DNA from: Peronospora farinosa | Lineage: Eukaryota > Oomycota > Peronosporomycetes > Peronosporales > Peronosporaceae | Length of the DNA stretch: 64,000 nt | Assembly: GCA_947646735.1 (NCBI GenBank) | Contig: CANTFK010000990.1 | Location: forward strand, 186,001-250,000 | Reading direction: 5' to 3' | Part shown: piece by piece, positions 22,903 through 34,815 of the stretch | Layout of the letters: every line of letters starts with the position of its first letter | Numbering within the stretch: position 1 is the first letter of the stretch | Program-made: the position numbers and the translations under genes | The notes under the pieces: model-generated | What the model was told of the DNA's origin: nothing | Database searches by the model: none | Seen by the model: the letters and a program-made list of their open reading frames with translations, nothing else

Positions 22903-24981
22903 TCAATCAAAACTTGACCGGAGCAACGGGCAGTCCAGAGAATCAACAGACATCGGAGAAGAAGCTTCAAGCATAGGTATAAACTCCTCGCTCATCTTGT
23001 AACACTCGAAACTTTCTTCTTCATCGTCTTCCTCCTCAAATAAAACGTTCATACTTTCGCGACCCAAAAGTGTCGTGATTGTCGGACGAAACTGCATTCG
23101 TGGCGAATTCAGAACGAGGTCATCGCCATAGTCGTCCTCATCTTCAAAATCATCGTCACTTTCATCATCAGACATGGACTGTGAAACTTCCTTAATCCCC
23201 GAAAGCTGCATCTTTCGCTGCTCCATCTGCCACTGTTGTCTTTGCTGCTCACGTGCCTTCTCCAAATTGACCTCATCATTTTCATAGTCACTTTCACTAT
23301 CGTTAAAGCTATACCGCGAGCTTTCACGCGGGTCAATCGTACTCGACGCTGCGCTTGACAACACATAAGACGCAGTCCCGCTGTTTACCGACTTTTCCCG
23401 CTTATCCACGGAGCCCCACTCATCATCATCGTCGTCGTCGTCGTCAAAATCCATCCGAGAACTTTCACGAGCGTCTACGGAGCTTTCAAGAGTGCTTGAT
23501 ACCACACTCGATTTTGTGTGATTACCTATCGAGGAATCAATTGACTTCTCTCCGTTATCATACTCGTCATAGAATTCATCGTCGTCATCAAATTCATACT
23601 CGTCATCATCAAATTCATCGTCGTCATCATCATCATCTTCTTGAGTAACCGGTTGCTTTGGTGCTCGTGACGGTCTTGATTCCCTAGACGTTCGTAAAAT
23701 TTCAGATATTGACATTCTCGTGCGCTCTACAATCGCAAACACAACCACTACACGTCAGACACTATCCACCAGTAGATAGCAAACAAAAAGTATCTATCAA
23801 CGTCACTTACCCAATTCTGATCTTCTCATCGTGCCGCGGCGTTCGTACGACGTATCCAATCCGCTCGCAACTAAGACTGATGGCACAGGCTTGCCCGCTG
23901 TCTGTCCCCTTCCTATAGGACTCGAATCAGCCAACGTCGAGCTATCTTCTTTCGATGCTCTATTAGGTCGTGGAGAGACGACAGGGGAGATCGACACATC
24001 ACTTGCAGGTTCCGAGTCGTCAATGGACTCGTTCGACGTGGCACTATTGTTCCTAGTCAAAGCAAGACGCTTCTGGTCATCGTCCTTGTCACTAGCCGAT
24101 CGGTTGCTACCGCTACTACTTCCTAGAGGTGTCATGATCACGGGTCGTCCGTCAAAATGCCGCGCAGATCGATAATACTTGTGGTCACGTCTCGACATTT
24201 TTTTGGACCGTTTAGCAATATCTTCAAAAGTTTCTTCTCCAGGGAGACTCAAATAAGTGTCACTATTAGTCTGGTTTCGTCCTCGTGTAGTCGAGTTGTT
24301 GTCCTGTAATCTCGCAATCGAAGGGTCCACAAGTCTCAATTGCAGTCGAATCCGTCCTGCATCCTTTTTTCCCTGTCTCAACTCAATCCATCGATCAATT
24401 GTCGTATTTCTTAATCCCATCAAATGTTTCAACGAAACAGAGCACGCTCCAATAGCAGGAGACGACATGAGTCTTGCTGACTTGACTCGAATACTCAGCA
24501 TGGCTTCGTTCAAATCAAGTACCGGAATATCAAACTTTTCGTTCCAAACAGGATCGGATCGTTTTCCTTTTTGTACCTTTGTCTTCAAAACTCTCATCTT
24601 GTTGTTCTTGTCACTTAAATTTCCTTCGGTTGATGATGTAGAGGGTAAAGGTGTCGTTGAAAGTTGTGCCGTATTCATTCGACTACTACCAAATGAAGAC
24701 TGTAGCAACCCTCCAATACTATGTGACGATGTTGATGATGACAATTTCTGTTTTTGCCGAGCAAAGGTGCCACTACCCGACACCATTTCATTGCTCCCTA
24801 TATAAAGTTTACAGTACGTGCCATGACTTGACACATGACGAAGTCCTTCAGCCGAATAAACACGTAAAAGTAGACGACAGGAAGGCAATAAATGAGTAAA
24901 ATATGACGAAGAAGATGCCGATCGTTCCTCCATTGCCGACGATGAAGAAATTAACGGGCCCATACAAAATTTATTTTTCAA
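22903..24981 (-). CDS. C2-domain protein with long acidic disordered tail (2 exons)
   Basis: Exons 24981-23811 and 23726-22903 join at a phase-1 GTAAGT/AG intron of 84 bases, giving about 664 residues. The N-terminal C2-like domain (about residues 30-215) has 'CRLLLRVYSAEGL', 'SDPVWNEKFDIPV' and 'GACSVSLKHL', followed by 'RIRLQLRL'. The C2 domain is interrupted by a Ser/Thr-rich loop. The rest looks disordered. Exon 2 encodes runs of Asp/Glu around residues 410-450 and again later, one of the most acidic stretches in the window, alternating with Ser-rich segments. A membrane- or lipid-binding scaffold is plausible, but no family beyond C2 can be named. Confidence 0.7.
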
Positions 24982-25844
24982 CCGTGAACAATCAATCGGC
25001 CGTAAACTGCACCACGCAACGCAATACTGACCTCGCTCTCTTTATAGAAACGTAAGACTGATGATCTGCCTTGGAGTGTCTACGTTTTTTTTCTGAGGTT
25101 GGCTTGTCTATGCACGAAACACGTCCGCTCTCTGGTCTAGAGGTTTTTGTTCCATAGGTGAATCAAGAGGAATAGGGTAGGGCCATACAAAGAGTCAATG
25201 AAATTGGACGTACCGTTTGCCGCCGATATTATTAGAACGTGAGACTATTATTACAACAGACGGTAGATAAGTTTTTTTTTGACAAGACAATCCCTGCCAC
25301 TCTGTGGACAGAGATGCTATTTTTACGCTAAGTTGTGATGCAGCCGTTGGTTTGTAAGTTTCTATAACATGGTGCATGATTTCATGGGGTAAAAGAAGGC
25401 TGGTCGTCTTGTTACAGTATTCGACAGGTTTAGAATACTTTGATCAATATCAAAGTGGAAAATCAAGTGCCCGAGAAAGTTTCTACATGTGCTAATGCGA
25501 CTTTTCCTGCTGCATTTTCTACTAATGCGACCAGTGTTGACCGAACGAAACGACTGGATATTCTCGGCGTGTGCTGACGAGATCATCATTCGATCGACGC
25601 AGTAATGTACTGGCGTGTGTTTGAGAAATATGTCGAGACTTTCACTCACTTGTGTAGGAGCCAAAGAACTGGCACCTGAACGAGTACGTTTCAAACTGTA
25701 GCCATATGATAGACCTACGACACATCCAAACCAACGACAGAAGTGGCATCATCTTTCCAATCGATTCACTTGTACAACGTATGACAAGAAAAGACTAGTC
25801 GCGGATTGTCATCAAATCCTGTCAAATCCGATTGCATCCTTTCA
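24982..25844. other. Intergenic stretch between divergent genes
   Basis: About 860 bases, presumably holding both promoters. Short frames at 25195-25377 and 25362-25694 lack any recognisable motif. Confidence 0.5.
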
Positions 25845-27338
25845 ATGGCCAACAACGATGTCGTGAAGCAAGTGCCGTACTGTATCGTATGTCGCCATTC
25901 GATCACTATGAAATGGCGCAAGCACGTCTTTTCTCATGGCCATCAGAAAGCCGCAAACGAGTTCCTTCACGTACAATTGAACCGGCTTCAAAGTATTTGG
26001 AAACCTGTCACGTTCAAGTCTTTGGATCACTTTTACTGTGTATTTTGTGATTTGGCATTGGTCTCAGCTGACGCATTGGCCCATTTTGCAAGTAAATTGC
26101 ATCGAAAACGAGTCCAAGCATTTTGTCGACATTATCGATGTGATGTGGATCGACAGATACGGTCTCAGCTCTCGCTGCAAGAGGTACAACTGCAAGAAGT
26201 ACGTTGGCTGAGACTTTTTTATATATGGACCTTATAGTTTTTTTATATTTTCTGGTCGTGTGAGTAGTTTGAAAGGAGATTAAACGCAAGTAAAGTGACT
26301 GATCAAGTGGAAAGGAACGAGAAGGATGAGGAGGTGAAACATGCAGCAAATGAACGAGTGGAAGTTTTTCTATCGTCAGCTGCTTCTAGATTACAAGAAG
26401 TACAGGAGGGAGGGAGAGCTTTTAAGGAAATGTCTGATGTAGCGGTAACGACGGAAAGTGAACAGGAAAGTTTGCTGGGGCCACAACGAGCGCGTGTGAA
26501 ATGTGGCAAGACGGTCACATCGTCAGAAGGAATATTGCAGAACTGCTTTGGACGACATGAAGGCAAGCGCGTGTGGGGTGGCGGTATTGTGAAACTACGA
26601 AAAGCCGAGTGGATATTGTGGCCGATTGATCAATTGGTAAAGGAGGAGCAGGCGGACCAGCCAGATATGCAGCAGACTGGGCAAGAGGGTATGTCTTTTA
26701 CCCATCGAGTGACGGAGATCGCGCAGGGTGAAGGATTAAGCTCCGTGAAACCAGTGTCATGGGTTGCTTGTGTGGGAAACGTACATACTGCAGCTGTGCC
26801 GCCTTGGATGGTGCAAACGGAAGAGGAGTACAAGAAGTGCAACCAAAGAAAACAAGCAGTCCGCTTTCCGGTAGTGGCGACCGGATTGACGAACAAGGCA
26901 GACAAGAAGAGGAGAGACGTATTTTCAGAGCTTCAGTCGAAATCGGAATATGGTAAAGACTGGCTGCCCAATTTTGGTGGGGTTTGGCAAGAGGGCCCTC
27001 GTTTCAAGACGAAGCAAGCATTCAGGAAAGCAGCAAATGTAGCAAAACCGTCACGCGATCGTGATCGTGCTCGGCAATCAAATTTCAGTCTGTCGCAGTT
27101 ACAAGTACAAACTCTGCTTCAACGAGTATCACCTGCAAATTCTCAAGCGCCTCAGTTAACAGCAGGAGTTCAGAACTCTGTTCCGGAACTAAAACGAGAG
27201 GTGCCAAGCTTGTCACCCTTCGAAAGTAAAGAAAACGAGAGCAAGATAGTAAATCCGCTTATCGCGAAGAAGCAGCTGCTGCTGGCTCAAAAAGAGAGCC
27301 TGCGAGCAAAGATGGCGGCAAAGAAGCGGCATAATTGA
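25845..27338 (+). CDS. CENATAC/CCDC84 homologue (minor-spliceosome AT-AC factor), 2 exons
   Basis: Start at ATG 25845 ('MANNDVV'). Exon 1 ends at 26198 and exon 2 runs 26268-27338 (69-base phase-0 intron), about 474 residues. The N-terminus has two zinc-finger-like units: 'CIVCRHSI' followed by 'HVFSHGHQ', and 'CVFCDLAL' followed by 'HFASKLHRKR'. The C-terminal half carries the family's hallmark boxes: 'GNVHTAAVPPWM' followed by 'EEEYKKCNQ', and 'WLPNFGGVWQEGPRFKTK'. These match the human CENATAC blocks 'G.IHSGATPPWM' and 'WLPSFGRVW..GRR'. In animals CENATAC promotes splicing of AT-AC introns with the U12 spliceosome. Its presence fits reports of U12 introns in oomycetes (known), but the role here is inferred. 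Confidence 0.8.
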
Positions 27339-27355
27339 TATCCTGTTTTCTTGTA

Positions 27356-30300
27356 TCATACCGTTGACCACATCCGCTTACTTGCAGCCTCAAAATGCGC
27401 GTTCTTTTCCGTGCGAAGGTTCATCGACGCCGCGAGCAGATCGCATAACTCGGCCATGTTCATTTGCGATGGCCCACGCTTGACAAGACCCCCGTCAAAC
27501 AAGACAGGGTTGTCGTTTATCTTTACCTTGCACGGGATGGATAACACGTAGCGTGCCAAGCGAGCTAGAAAAGGATACTTCATGCGCATATTCTGCCACC
27601 ACTCTAAGGGGTTGGCACGCAAGATGATACGCCCTTCTTCCTGGAAGAACGACACCTCCACTTCGAGCAAGTTGCTAGATTGTGTCATTTCTAACGAGGA
27701 TTTCGTGGAGCTCAGCAGCATTTCTTCTTTAGCACAAGATGTCAGTTTTGCCTGAAGGTCGTCCCACAAGTCGGTGCCTTTGCCGATACTATTCTCGTCC
27801 AAGTGACAGCTGTCTTCTCCCAATGCGGTGGAGTTCTCTCTGAGATCGTTATCGTTGTCCTTTTCTTTGGTTCCAGCCATGTTTGCCGCCTCCGTTTTGA
27901 CAATTTCCCAAAACTCTTGTTGTGGTAGAGAACCCTTGACGATAAACGACCGTGTCCGCGGATCCAATATCGTAGCAGACCACAAGAGATTGAACGTTTG
28001 AAGCTTTTCCGTACTCCAGCTAGCTTCTGGAACCGAAAATAGGTGCCCGAAACATGCTAGCAAGCTCGAGAATGCCAAATCCCTGAATGCCTCGATGTCC
28101 TCTGGTAATTCTACCATAGCCTCTGCAGCACTCTTCTTAGCTAAATCATTGTAAGACTCACCGGTGACTCTGGTATTGACTGGGTGCAAACCGCGTATTT
28201 TTTCGATCAGTGTAAACACAGAAGGCACGATTAGCGAAGAAATGACATACGGCTCACCGTCAAGCTTGACAGTGGCTTCGGCAAATGGCTTCAGTATTAC
28301 CGTAAGATAGCAAACACGAGACCACTCGTACGCTGATAAGGATGATAGCTGGACTAGTTTGGAATAGTCAGAATCATTGTCCTTATGCATGAAGAAATAC
28401 TTCTTGAGTGGCGACATCATATCCTCAACAAGTGCCAACACAGAATATATCTGACCCACCGATATTGTCATCTCTCGAAGGCGGTCGATGAACAAGCGCT
28501 CGTAGGAAGCAATGCTCATACTGCATTGCTCCAATGCCAACCTTCGTAACACCTTTCGTGATCGTGATGATTGTTTAAAATGTGCAAGCAGATACATCAC
28601 CTTATTCATGAGATCACGATACGTATGTCCCGTGAGACTTGCTGGCAGCTCTTCAATAATACTGGATGCAGTCTCCACTGCAAGTATACTGTCCAAATCA
28701 TCAATTGACGATCCAGCCGCAACTACAGCGGATGTGCTTTCGATGTACTCGCCCTTATCCAAGCGTCGATTTTGGAAACCCACCGAACTAGAGGCAGCTG
28801 GAGTTTCTAACACGTCATTAGCAAGACAATAGCTCCCAGAGATGCGGACCCCATTAATGGTGGCAAGCACAATGTTTTGCAGAACTGTAGGGACACTCTC
28901 CAAAGAACGCAATTTGTGATCCACAGCAAAGGACTGATACCCGCAGCATGGTGGCTCCACTGCGAGAATTTCTGGCATGTATTTGCAGGCAACAACGCAT
29001 TTCGCAGCTTTCTTCAGCTCTTCATCTCCAGCAAGCATTGCTGCAATTGATATTTCTTGTCGTGGACAGCAGCTTCCAATCGAAGAAACGTGTAAACACC
29101 TACGGAAGGGGTTGAAGTCTTGGTCCAGTCCGACTGCGAAAAGTGCGACAAAAACCATCTCGTTATCACTAGAATGTGTGCAATTGACTGTAGATGCCAC
29201 AGAAGTTGCAACTGCCGGTTCTACCCGTTGGCTATCTGAGAATCTCCATTCAGAAAACATAAGATGTGAGAAATCTGTCGTTTTCATCTGCATGGCAGTC
29301 CGCACCTTCACCTCTGCAGCCATTTTCTTGACGTATCCCGACACAATTTCCTTACTAAACACCGTCAAGTCATTGGCGTCATCAATCGACCCACCCGTAT
29401 ATCCCAAACATTCCACCATAAAATGACGAAACCCATGGCTTGAACACAACTCGAATGGCAGCATCTCATAAAGACAGAGATACGCCATTGCTTCAAGAAC
29501 TTTTTCTACATTTAATTTTCCAGTCATTACTGCATTAGAATGTCCAGTAATAGTTGCTCCAATCCGTTTAAATTCTTGATGTGATAAGACCCCATTCAAC
29601 TGCTGATCTGAAGGTAGATACTCTCCTCGTTTGGCCTTTTTAACTGGCATCTGCCTATCAATCAATGACTGTCCAGTAACAGCATCGGACTCACTAGTTA
29701 AAACCATGGCATCTGCTCCACTAAATGGCTTGATTTTTTTCTTTCTTCCTCTTTTTCGGATATTCATTCCATGCATTTGTACACTTTTCTTCTCACTTGC
29801 ATGTTTTTCATACACGTTTGGATGATTTTCTTTTAAATGTCGCCATAGATTGGACGTCACACTTTTACTGAATCGGACATATGTTTTACGGTCCAATTTG
29901 CCTTGTTCTTTACATAATTGACACTTGGCAATGGATGATTCTTCTCGTTTCTTGGTATGAAACCCTTCTTCAACTTCATACCATCGATAGACGGCTGATA
30001 TGATATTATATCCTTTTGTTTTAGCTTTTGTATCAGTTGTAATAGTATTACTTGGAATAGTATTACTTGAAGTGATACTATTAGTAATAGTATTAGATTT
30101 GGATAGTAATAATTCATCGGTTGTAGTATTACTATTTGTGTCGACGGATTCAACTGTCGAATCTTCCATGGTATTGTTTAGTAATGTCAGAGAATTATCC
30201 TCGTCTTTAGAGCTTTCGAGTGTCAAAACCACATTGGGCTCTGAATTTATGTAGAGATCGGCTTTTGAAGTGTTCATTGCGCTGAATTGCACACTAGACA

Positions 30301-30382
30301 AAAGCGATTCAATGGTGATTTCACCCCCAAATGAATTGATCTCGATACACAATTGACATAAGAGTTTAATTGTGTGGTACAC
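27356..30382 (-). CDS. BED-finger hAT-transposase-derived protein
   Basis: A single intact frame of up to 1008 residues; a later Met at about 30277 ('MNTSKADLY') may be the start. A BED-type zinc finger is visible near residues 150-200: 'CQLC' then 'SNLWRHLKENH'. The C-terminus carries the hAT dimerisation block 'NPLEWWQNMRMKYPFLARLA' followed by 'LSIP' near residue 950. The usual 'SERVFS' continuation is replaced by unrelated sequence. The intact frame in a gene-dense region, with no terminal inverted repeats noticed, suggests a domesticated transposase or a recent immobile copy. Its stop codon lies 17 bases from that of the convergent CENATAC-like gene. Confidence 0.75.
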   Translation of the reverse strand: MYHTIKLLCQLCIEINSFGGEITIESLLSSVQFSAMNTSKADLYINSEPNVVLTLESSKDEDNSLTLLNNTMEDSTVESVDTNSNTTTDELLLSKSNTITNSITSSNTIPSNTITTDTKAKTKGYNIISAVYRWYEVEEGFHTKKREESSIAKCQLCKEQGKLDRKTYVRFSKSVTSNLWRHLKENHPNVYEKHASEKKSVQMHGMNIRKRGRKKKIKPFSGADAMVLTSESDAVTGQSLIDRQMPVKKAKRGEYLPSDQQLNGVLSHQEFKRIGATITGHSNAVMTGKLNVEKVLEAMAYLCLYEMLPFELCSSHGFRHFMVECLGYTGGSIDDANDLTVFSKEIVSGYVKKMAAEVKVRTAMQMKTTDFSHLMFSEWRFSDSQRVEPAVATSVASTVNCTHSSDNEMVFVALFAVGLDQDFNPFRRCLHVSSIGSCCPRQEISIAAMLAGDEELKKAAKCVVACKYMPEILAVEPPCCGYQSFAVDHKLRSLESVPTVLQNIVLATINGVRISGSYCLANDVLETPAASSSVGFQNRRLDKGEYIESTSAVVAAGSSIDDLDSILAVETASSIIEELPASLTGHTYRDLMNKVMYLLAHFKQSSRSRKVLRRLALEQCSMSIASYERLFIDRLREMTISVGQIYSVLALVEDMMSPLKKYFFMHKDNDSDYSKLVQLSSLSAYEWSRVCYLTVILKPFAEATVKLDGEPYVISSLIVPSVFTLIEKIRGLHPVNTRVTGESYNDLAKKSAAEAMVELPEDIEAFRDLAFSSLLACFGHLFSVPEASWSTEKLQTFNLLWSATILDPRTRSFIVKGSLPQQEFWEIVKTEAANMAGTKEKDNDNDLRENSTALGEDSCHLDENSIGKGTDLWDDLQAKLTSCAKEEMLLSSTKSSLEMTQSSNLLEVEVSFFQEEGRIILRANPLEWWQNMRMKYPFLARLARYVLSIPCKVKINDNPVLFDGGLVKRGPSQMNMAELCDLLAASMNLRTEKNAHFEAASKRMWSTV

Positions 30383-30960
30383 TTAGGCAAAGATTATAAA
30401 CGGTTTCTGTGTTTTATTAAGATTTATTGAGTTATACGTAAGAAGAAGCGGTAATGTATACGCTTATTTTTAGCGCTTTCATAATTTAAAAAAATTCAGG
30501 TGTTCCTCTTACCTTGCTACTAAGCTCGTAAGGCGTGCCAAAACGCCTAAATTTTGATTTCGAGGCTTTAAATTAATGACTACGGGTATGCATTCATGGC
30601 CGAATATGAATTTTGGTCTAAATACTTGAAGCGGGAGGCGGAGCCCGTCAAGATGGGATTTGTGACTTTGCGGGACTTGATTTGCCACTTTAGAGAATCG
30701 TTATTCACGTCTGTTGACTATTTACAAGGCAGGTTGTTTTTAGTTCATTTCTTAACAAATTTAACTTTTTATTACAGATTATCAGGGATACCTGCAGCAA
30801 CACAGGTGGAGCAGGAATAAAGGTGACTATGGCAAAGTATAAATTGTCACATAGGGTAATTCATTGTGATATGCAATTAGGCCTTTTTACTTGTTATAAA
30901 TCCTGCTAACTGACTTGCATGCCAGCTTGACTGGCTATCTTGTGCTGCTGATGTTCAAAG
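30383..30960. other. Sequence between hAT-derived gene and copia element
   Basis: About 580 bases. A small plus-strand frame starts at 30597 ('MAEYEFWSKY') and could continue through a short intron, but it has no family match. It may be a gene remnant cut by the copia insertion at 30961. Confidence 0.35.
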
Positions 30961-31207
30961 TGTTGGCAAGATGCGTGTTGCGAGAAGGAAGCGGTAGGTT
31001 AACAATAAGATTCTGTATTGATACTTACTAGTTATCTCTTCTGTCTGCCTCCTAGACACTCGTTCTCCTAAATGTCTGTGCTCCAACCGCCTCAACGACA
31101 GATGGCTGCTGGCCAACATGTCTGCTACCATCTTGCACTGACTATCTCTGACCGGATTGACGGCTGGCGCTAATCAAACTCATAATCTTCAGCATCAACT
31201 TCCAACA
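30961..31207 (-). repeat. Copia 3' LTR
   Basis: 247 bases beginning tgttgg and ending ccaaca. A polypurine tract, complementary to ctcctcctcg at 31208-31217, lies directly inside, as expected for the 3' LTR of a minus-strand element. Confidence 0.85.
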
Positions 31208-31289
31208 CTCCTCCTCGATTACGCCTCCGTTCTTCCCTTACTCAACCCTCCAACGTCCTTTAACACCCTTGATCGTTCTTTATCTTTCC

Positions 31290-32763
31290 TTACATGATGT
31301 GCACGAGCGCGCGCAGTGTCGAGAGCTTCGTCGCGTCCAACGCCTTCGTGAGGAGGTCTGCGAGCATCTGCTTTGACCTGACGTAGCTCGCCACGACAAT
31401 GCCGCGACGCGAGTAGTCGCACAGGAACTTGAGGCGCACATCCACGTGTTTCGCCTTCAGCGACGATGTCTCGCCCGCGATCTGCGCGATTGCCGCTTGG
31501 TTGTCCACTCGCAACTGCATCGGGAGTTTGGGCTCCACGCCCACTTCGCGCAACATCTCACGCAGGCCGAGCAGCTCGCGCGCGACCTCACATCGCCGCA
31601 ACAAACTCCGCCTCCATCGTCGACAGGGATACGCCTCCCTGCTTCCGCGCACCCCAGCTGACGGCCATCCCGTTCAGCATCACGATGCCACCCGTCATTG
31701 ACTTCCTCTCCGTCTTGTCGGCGGCAAAATCCGCGTCGCTAAACGCTTCCAGGTACATCACCGCACCCGAATTGTCTTCAAGAATAATCGCGACCTTGAG
31801 CGCCGCCGTACCCTTGAGGTATCGCGCGACGCGTTTCGCCAGCTTCCAGTCTGCCAGTCGAGGCGCGTGTGCTCGTCTCGTGACCTTGTGCACCGCAAAT
31901 GCTATGTCGGGGCGCGTGCAACGCGCCACCCAGAGCAGCGAGCCAACCAGCGACTGGAACTGGCGCACTGTCGGTCCTGGTCGCGCGCTTGGCGTCCCAA
32001 GAAGATCCGCATCGCCCTCCTTCAGCTCGTAGAAGCTGTCGTAGATCGGCGTCCACGTCGAGTTGGCGTCGGCGAGCCCGTTGTCGCGCAGGAGGTCTCC
32101 GATGGCCTCCTCCTGATCGAGCGTGTACCCGCGCTGACCATTGTGCGTCACGCGCATGCCCAGAAACTTGCTAACCCGCCCCAGGTCCTTAATCGACAAC
32201 GGAGCAAGGCTTTCGAAGAACCGCTCGACCGCTGCCGCGCTCGTCCTTGTCGCGAGGAGATCGTCGACATACACGCCGACCACGACGAGGTCGTCGCCGT
32301 CGCGCTTCCAGTAGAAGCACATGTCGCTCTCGCACCGCGTGAAACCAGCAACAGTGAGCTTCGAGTGCAGCAGCTGGCTCCATAGCCGGCCTGCCTGCTT
32401 GAGCCCATACAGGCTCTTTCTCAGCTCCAGCACCAGCTCACTCGCGTTCGCAGCGCCATGCGCTCGCAGCGTCTCCTCCGATACCGGCATGCCGCGCGGC
32501 ATCTGAAGGAAGATGCGGAGGCGTGGCTCCTTGTCGGCTTTGACGTAGGCGTTGGGGATGTCGCCGTGCTTGGCAGGCACCCCCCACGTCGCCGCAAGCG
32601 CCAGGATCACTTTGACTGTCGACAGGTCCATCACGGCAGCGAAGGTGAGCGTGTAGTCGACGCCGAGCACCTGCTCGTTGCCGCACGCCACCAATCTCGT
32701 CTTCAGCCGCTCGAGGTCGCCCTGCGCATCCGTCTTGGTCTTGTAGACCCATTTGGTGTGCAA
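31290..32763 (-). pseudogene. Copia reverse transcriptase and RNase H
   Basis: Frame 32763-31588 encodes the copia RT: 'HTKWVYKTK', 'RLVACGNEQ', 'YGLKQAGRLW' and the catalytic 'GVYVDDLL'. RNase H follows ('AFSDADFA', 'STMEAEFVA'). A frameshift near 31590 moves the rest ('LRVDNQAAI', 'KHVDVR', then 'ADLLTKAL') into another frame ending at 31290. All RT catalytic residues visible are intact, but the polyprotein is broken. Confidence 0.85.
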
Positions 32764-32795
32764 CGCGTGCGTCCCTGGCGTTCGCTTTGTGATTG

Positions 32796-34032
32796 TCAGA
32801 CGTCGTTGGCCTCAAGCGCGGCAATCTCCTCTTGCATAACCTTCTCCCACTCTTCGCGCTTGACGCTGCGCATCGCCTGTCCGTAGTTAAGCGGATCGTG
32901 CTCAAAAACAGCGTTTACGACCTCCGCTCGCGACTGCCTCCTCCTGACGAGCAGCCGCTTCTGCGCGTTTTGACGCACCGCGTGTTCCATGCGCCGCCCG
33001 CGTCCATCGCTTTCCTCTCTTCTTCCGCGTCGCGCTGCTTCCCTCTGCACGACCATCGTTCACCGCTGCTGCTGCTGGTATGTTCGACTCTTCCAGGTCG
33101 ACGGCTCGATCGCCGACGTCCATCGCGCGCTGAAGTTGCGCTTTTGCGCCTCCGTCAACGTCTTGATGTTCTTGATGTGCTGCGTGACGACCACTTTGTT
33201 GTCACGCGGTAGTAGCACCTTGTAGCCCTTGGTTTCTTCGCTGACGCCGACAATGATGGCGCGTTTCGAGCGCTGCAGCAACGAGTTCTTGCCCGGGTCC
33301 CTGTACACTGTAAACATTCTGGTTGTCGCACGGGGAGCCGAAGATGACGATTCCGCGCAGATCCGGCGTCTTTCCCGTCAGAACCTCGAGTGGTGACGCT
33401 CTCTTTGCGTTTGCTCGCGTGGGGCTCCGGTTGAGGATGTGCACGGCGTATTGCACCGAGTCTCCCCAGAACGTCAGTGGCAGCGCGCAGGCAAACATCA
33501 TACTACGCGCGAGGTTCAGCACTGTGCGGTGCATTCGTTCCGCCTTGCCGTTTGAAGCTTGGTTGCGCGCCTCCGACACTTGGCGAGCGACACCCGTGCG
33601 CTCGCAGAATAGGTCCACGCTGGCGTATTCGCCGCCGCTATCAGTGCGGAGCACGTGAATCTTGAATCCGAAGAGCTTCTCGAAGTGAACTAGGAATGCC
33701 TCAAATTGATTCGCCGCAGCGTCCTTTGTGCGCGCGAGGAAGACTCGGCAGTAGTTGCTCTTGTGATCAATGAAGTTCACAAGGTAACGATTGCCGAGCC
33801 GATCCTGCGGCGTCATGGGACCCTTGAGGTCCGAGCAGATGACGCCGCCGATGCGATCGATGGGCGAGTGCGCGCCGCTGTCCTGTTGCGACTGCGCGTT
33901 GCGCGTCTGCTTGCCCTCGAGGCACGACACGCACGCCATGCGTTTGTTGCTGCTCAGTCGAATGCCCGATGCCGGGTCTCCGCCATGCGTTCGATCGTGT
34001 CGAATGCGAGGTGGCCGAGTCGCTGGTGCCAA
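32796..34032 (-). pseudogene. Copia integrase core and linker
   Basis: Frame 34032-33202 holds the integrase core: 'CSDLKGPM', 'TDSGGEY', and 'ASNGKAERMHRT' carrying the catalytic Glu. A 'HILNRSPT' and 'ASPLEVLTGKTPDL' tail follows. Frames 33317-33060 and 33056-32796 continue the linker towards RT after separate frameshifts. Confidence 0.8.
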
Positions 34033-34767
34033 TGCAACAGCGAGGCTTCGTGCGGCTCGTCGGCGGTGGTTTCCGTGGCATGCGGTTCGAGCGCCGCCAT
34101 GATCGCGTCGCCGTCTGCACCCTCCTTGTCTTGCGAGGCCCTCGTCACGACATACAGCACGTTACTGTCGATCACGACATCGAACGCGACTGCACCATCG
34201 CTGCGCCGAGCGAGCGAGCTCTCGTCGCCGTCGTGCACGAGGGCAAACCCTTTTTTTCTCGAGCTTGCCGTACGACACAATGTTCTTTGACAGTCGCGGA
34301 GTCAGGTACACGTCCGTAAGCGTCACGACAGCCTTCGCGCCACGAGCGAGAACCTCGAGGCGCACGCTGCCGACACGCGTCGGGTGAAGCGACTCGCCGT
34401 CTGCCATTGCGATCTCGTGTCTGCAAGCCGTCGAGTTGAGTAGCAGTGAATCGTCGTTGACGAGATGCCGGCTCGCGCCACTGTCGAGGATCCAGTCTCC
34501 TCGGTCGGCTCCCGTGGCATCGGTCGCCGCAAGCACGAAGCCACGCGTGCCGTCCGTGGCTCGTGCTCCGTCGCTCGTTGCAAGCACGAATCCGCATGAG
34601 TCGTCCATGGCTCGCGCTCCGTCTCTTGCATTGCTCGCTGCTGTGTCCTTGCCGCGCGAGCTCTTCTTTTTCCTGTTGCGCTTCTTTGTGGGCACAACAC
34701 GCTTCTCGGTCAGCGCGAGGATCATACTGGCGCCTCCACCCTTCGCGGGTGTCTCGTCGTCGTGCAC
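33954..34767 (-). pseudogene. Copia protease and gag-pre-integrase domain
   Basis: Frame 34767-34162 contains the aspartic protease site 'WILDSGASRHLV'. At a run of seven T (about 34251-34257, poly-A on the coding strand) the frame shifts into 34280-33954. That frame carries the pre-integrase zinc-binding motif 'LLHWHQRLGHL'. Confidence 0.8.
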
Positions 34768-34815
34768 GACACGCGCGCGACAGTCAGCTGCGATGTGTCC
34801 CGATCGCCCGCATCG

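Noticed and set aside
30597..30820. Small plus-strand gene starting MAEYEFWSKY
   Set aside because: No family match and uncertain splicing. It is kept only as a possible remnant beside the copia insertion.
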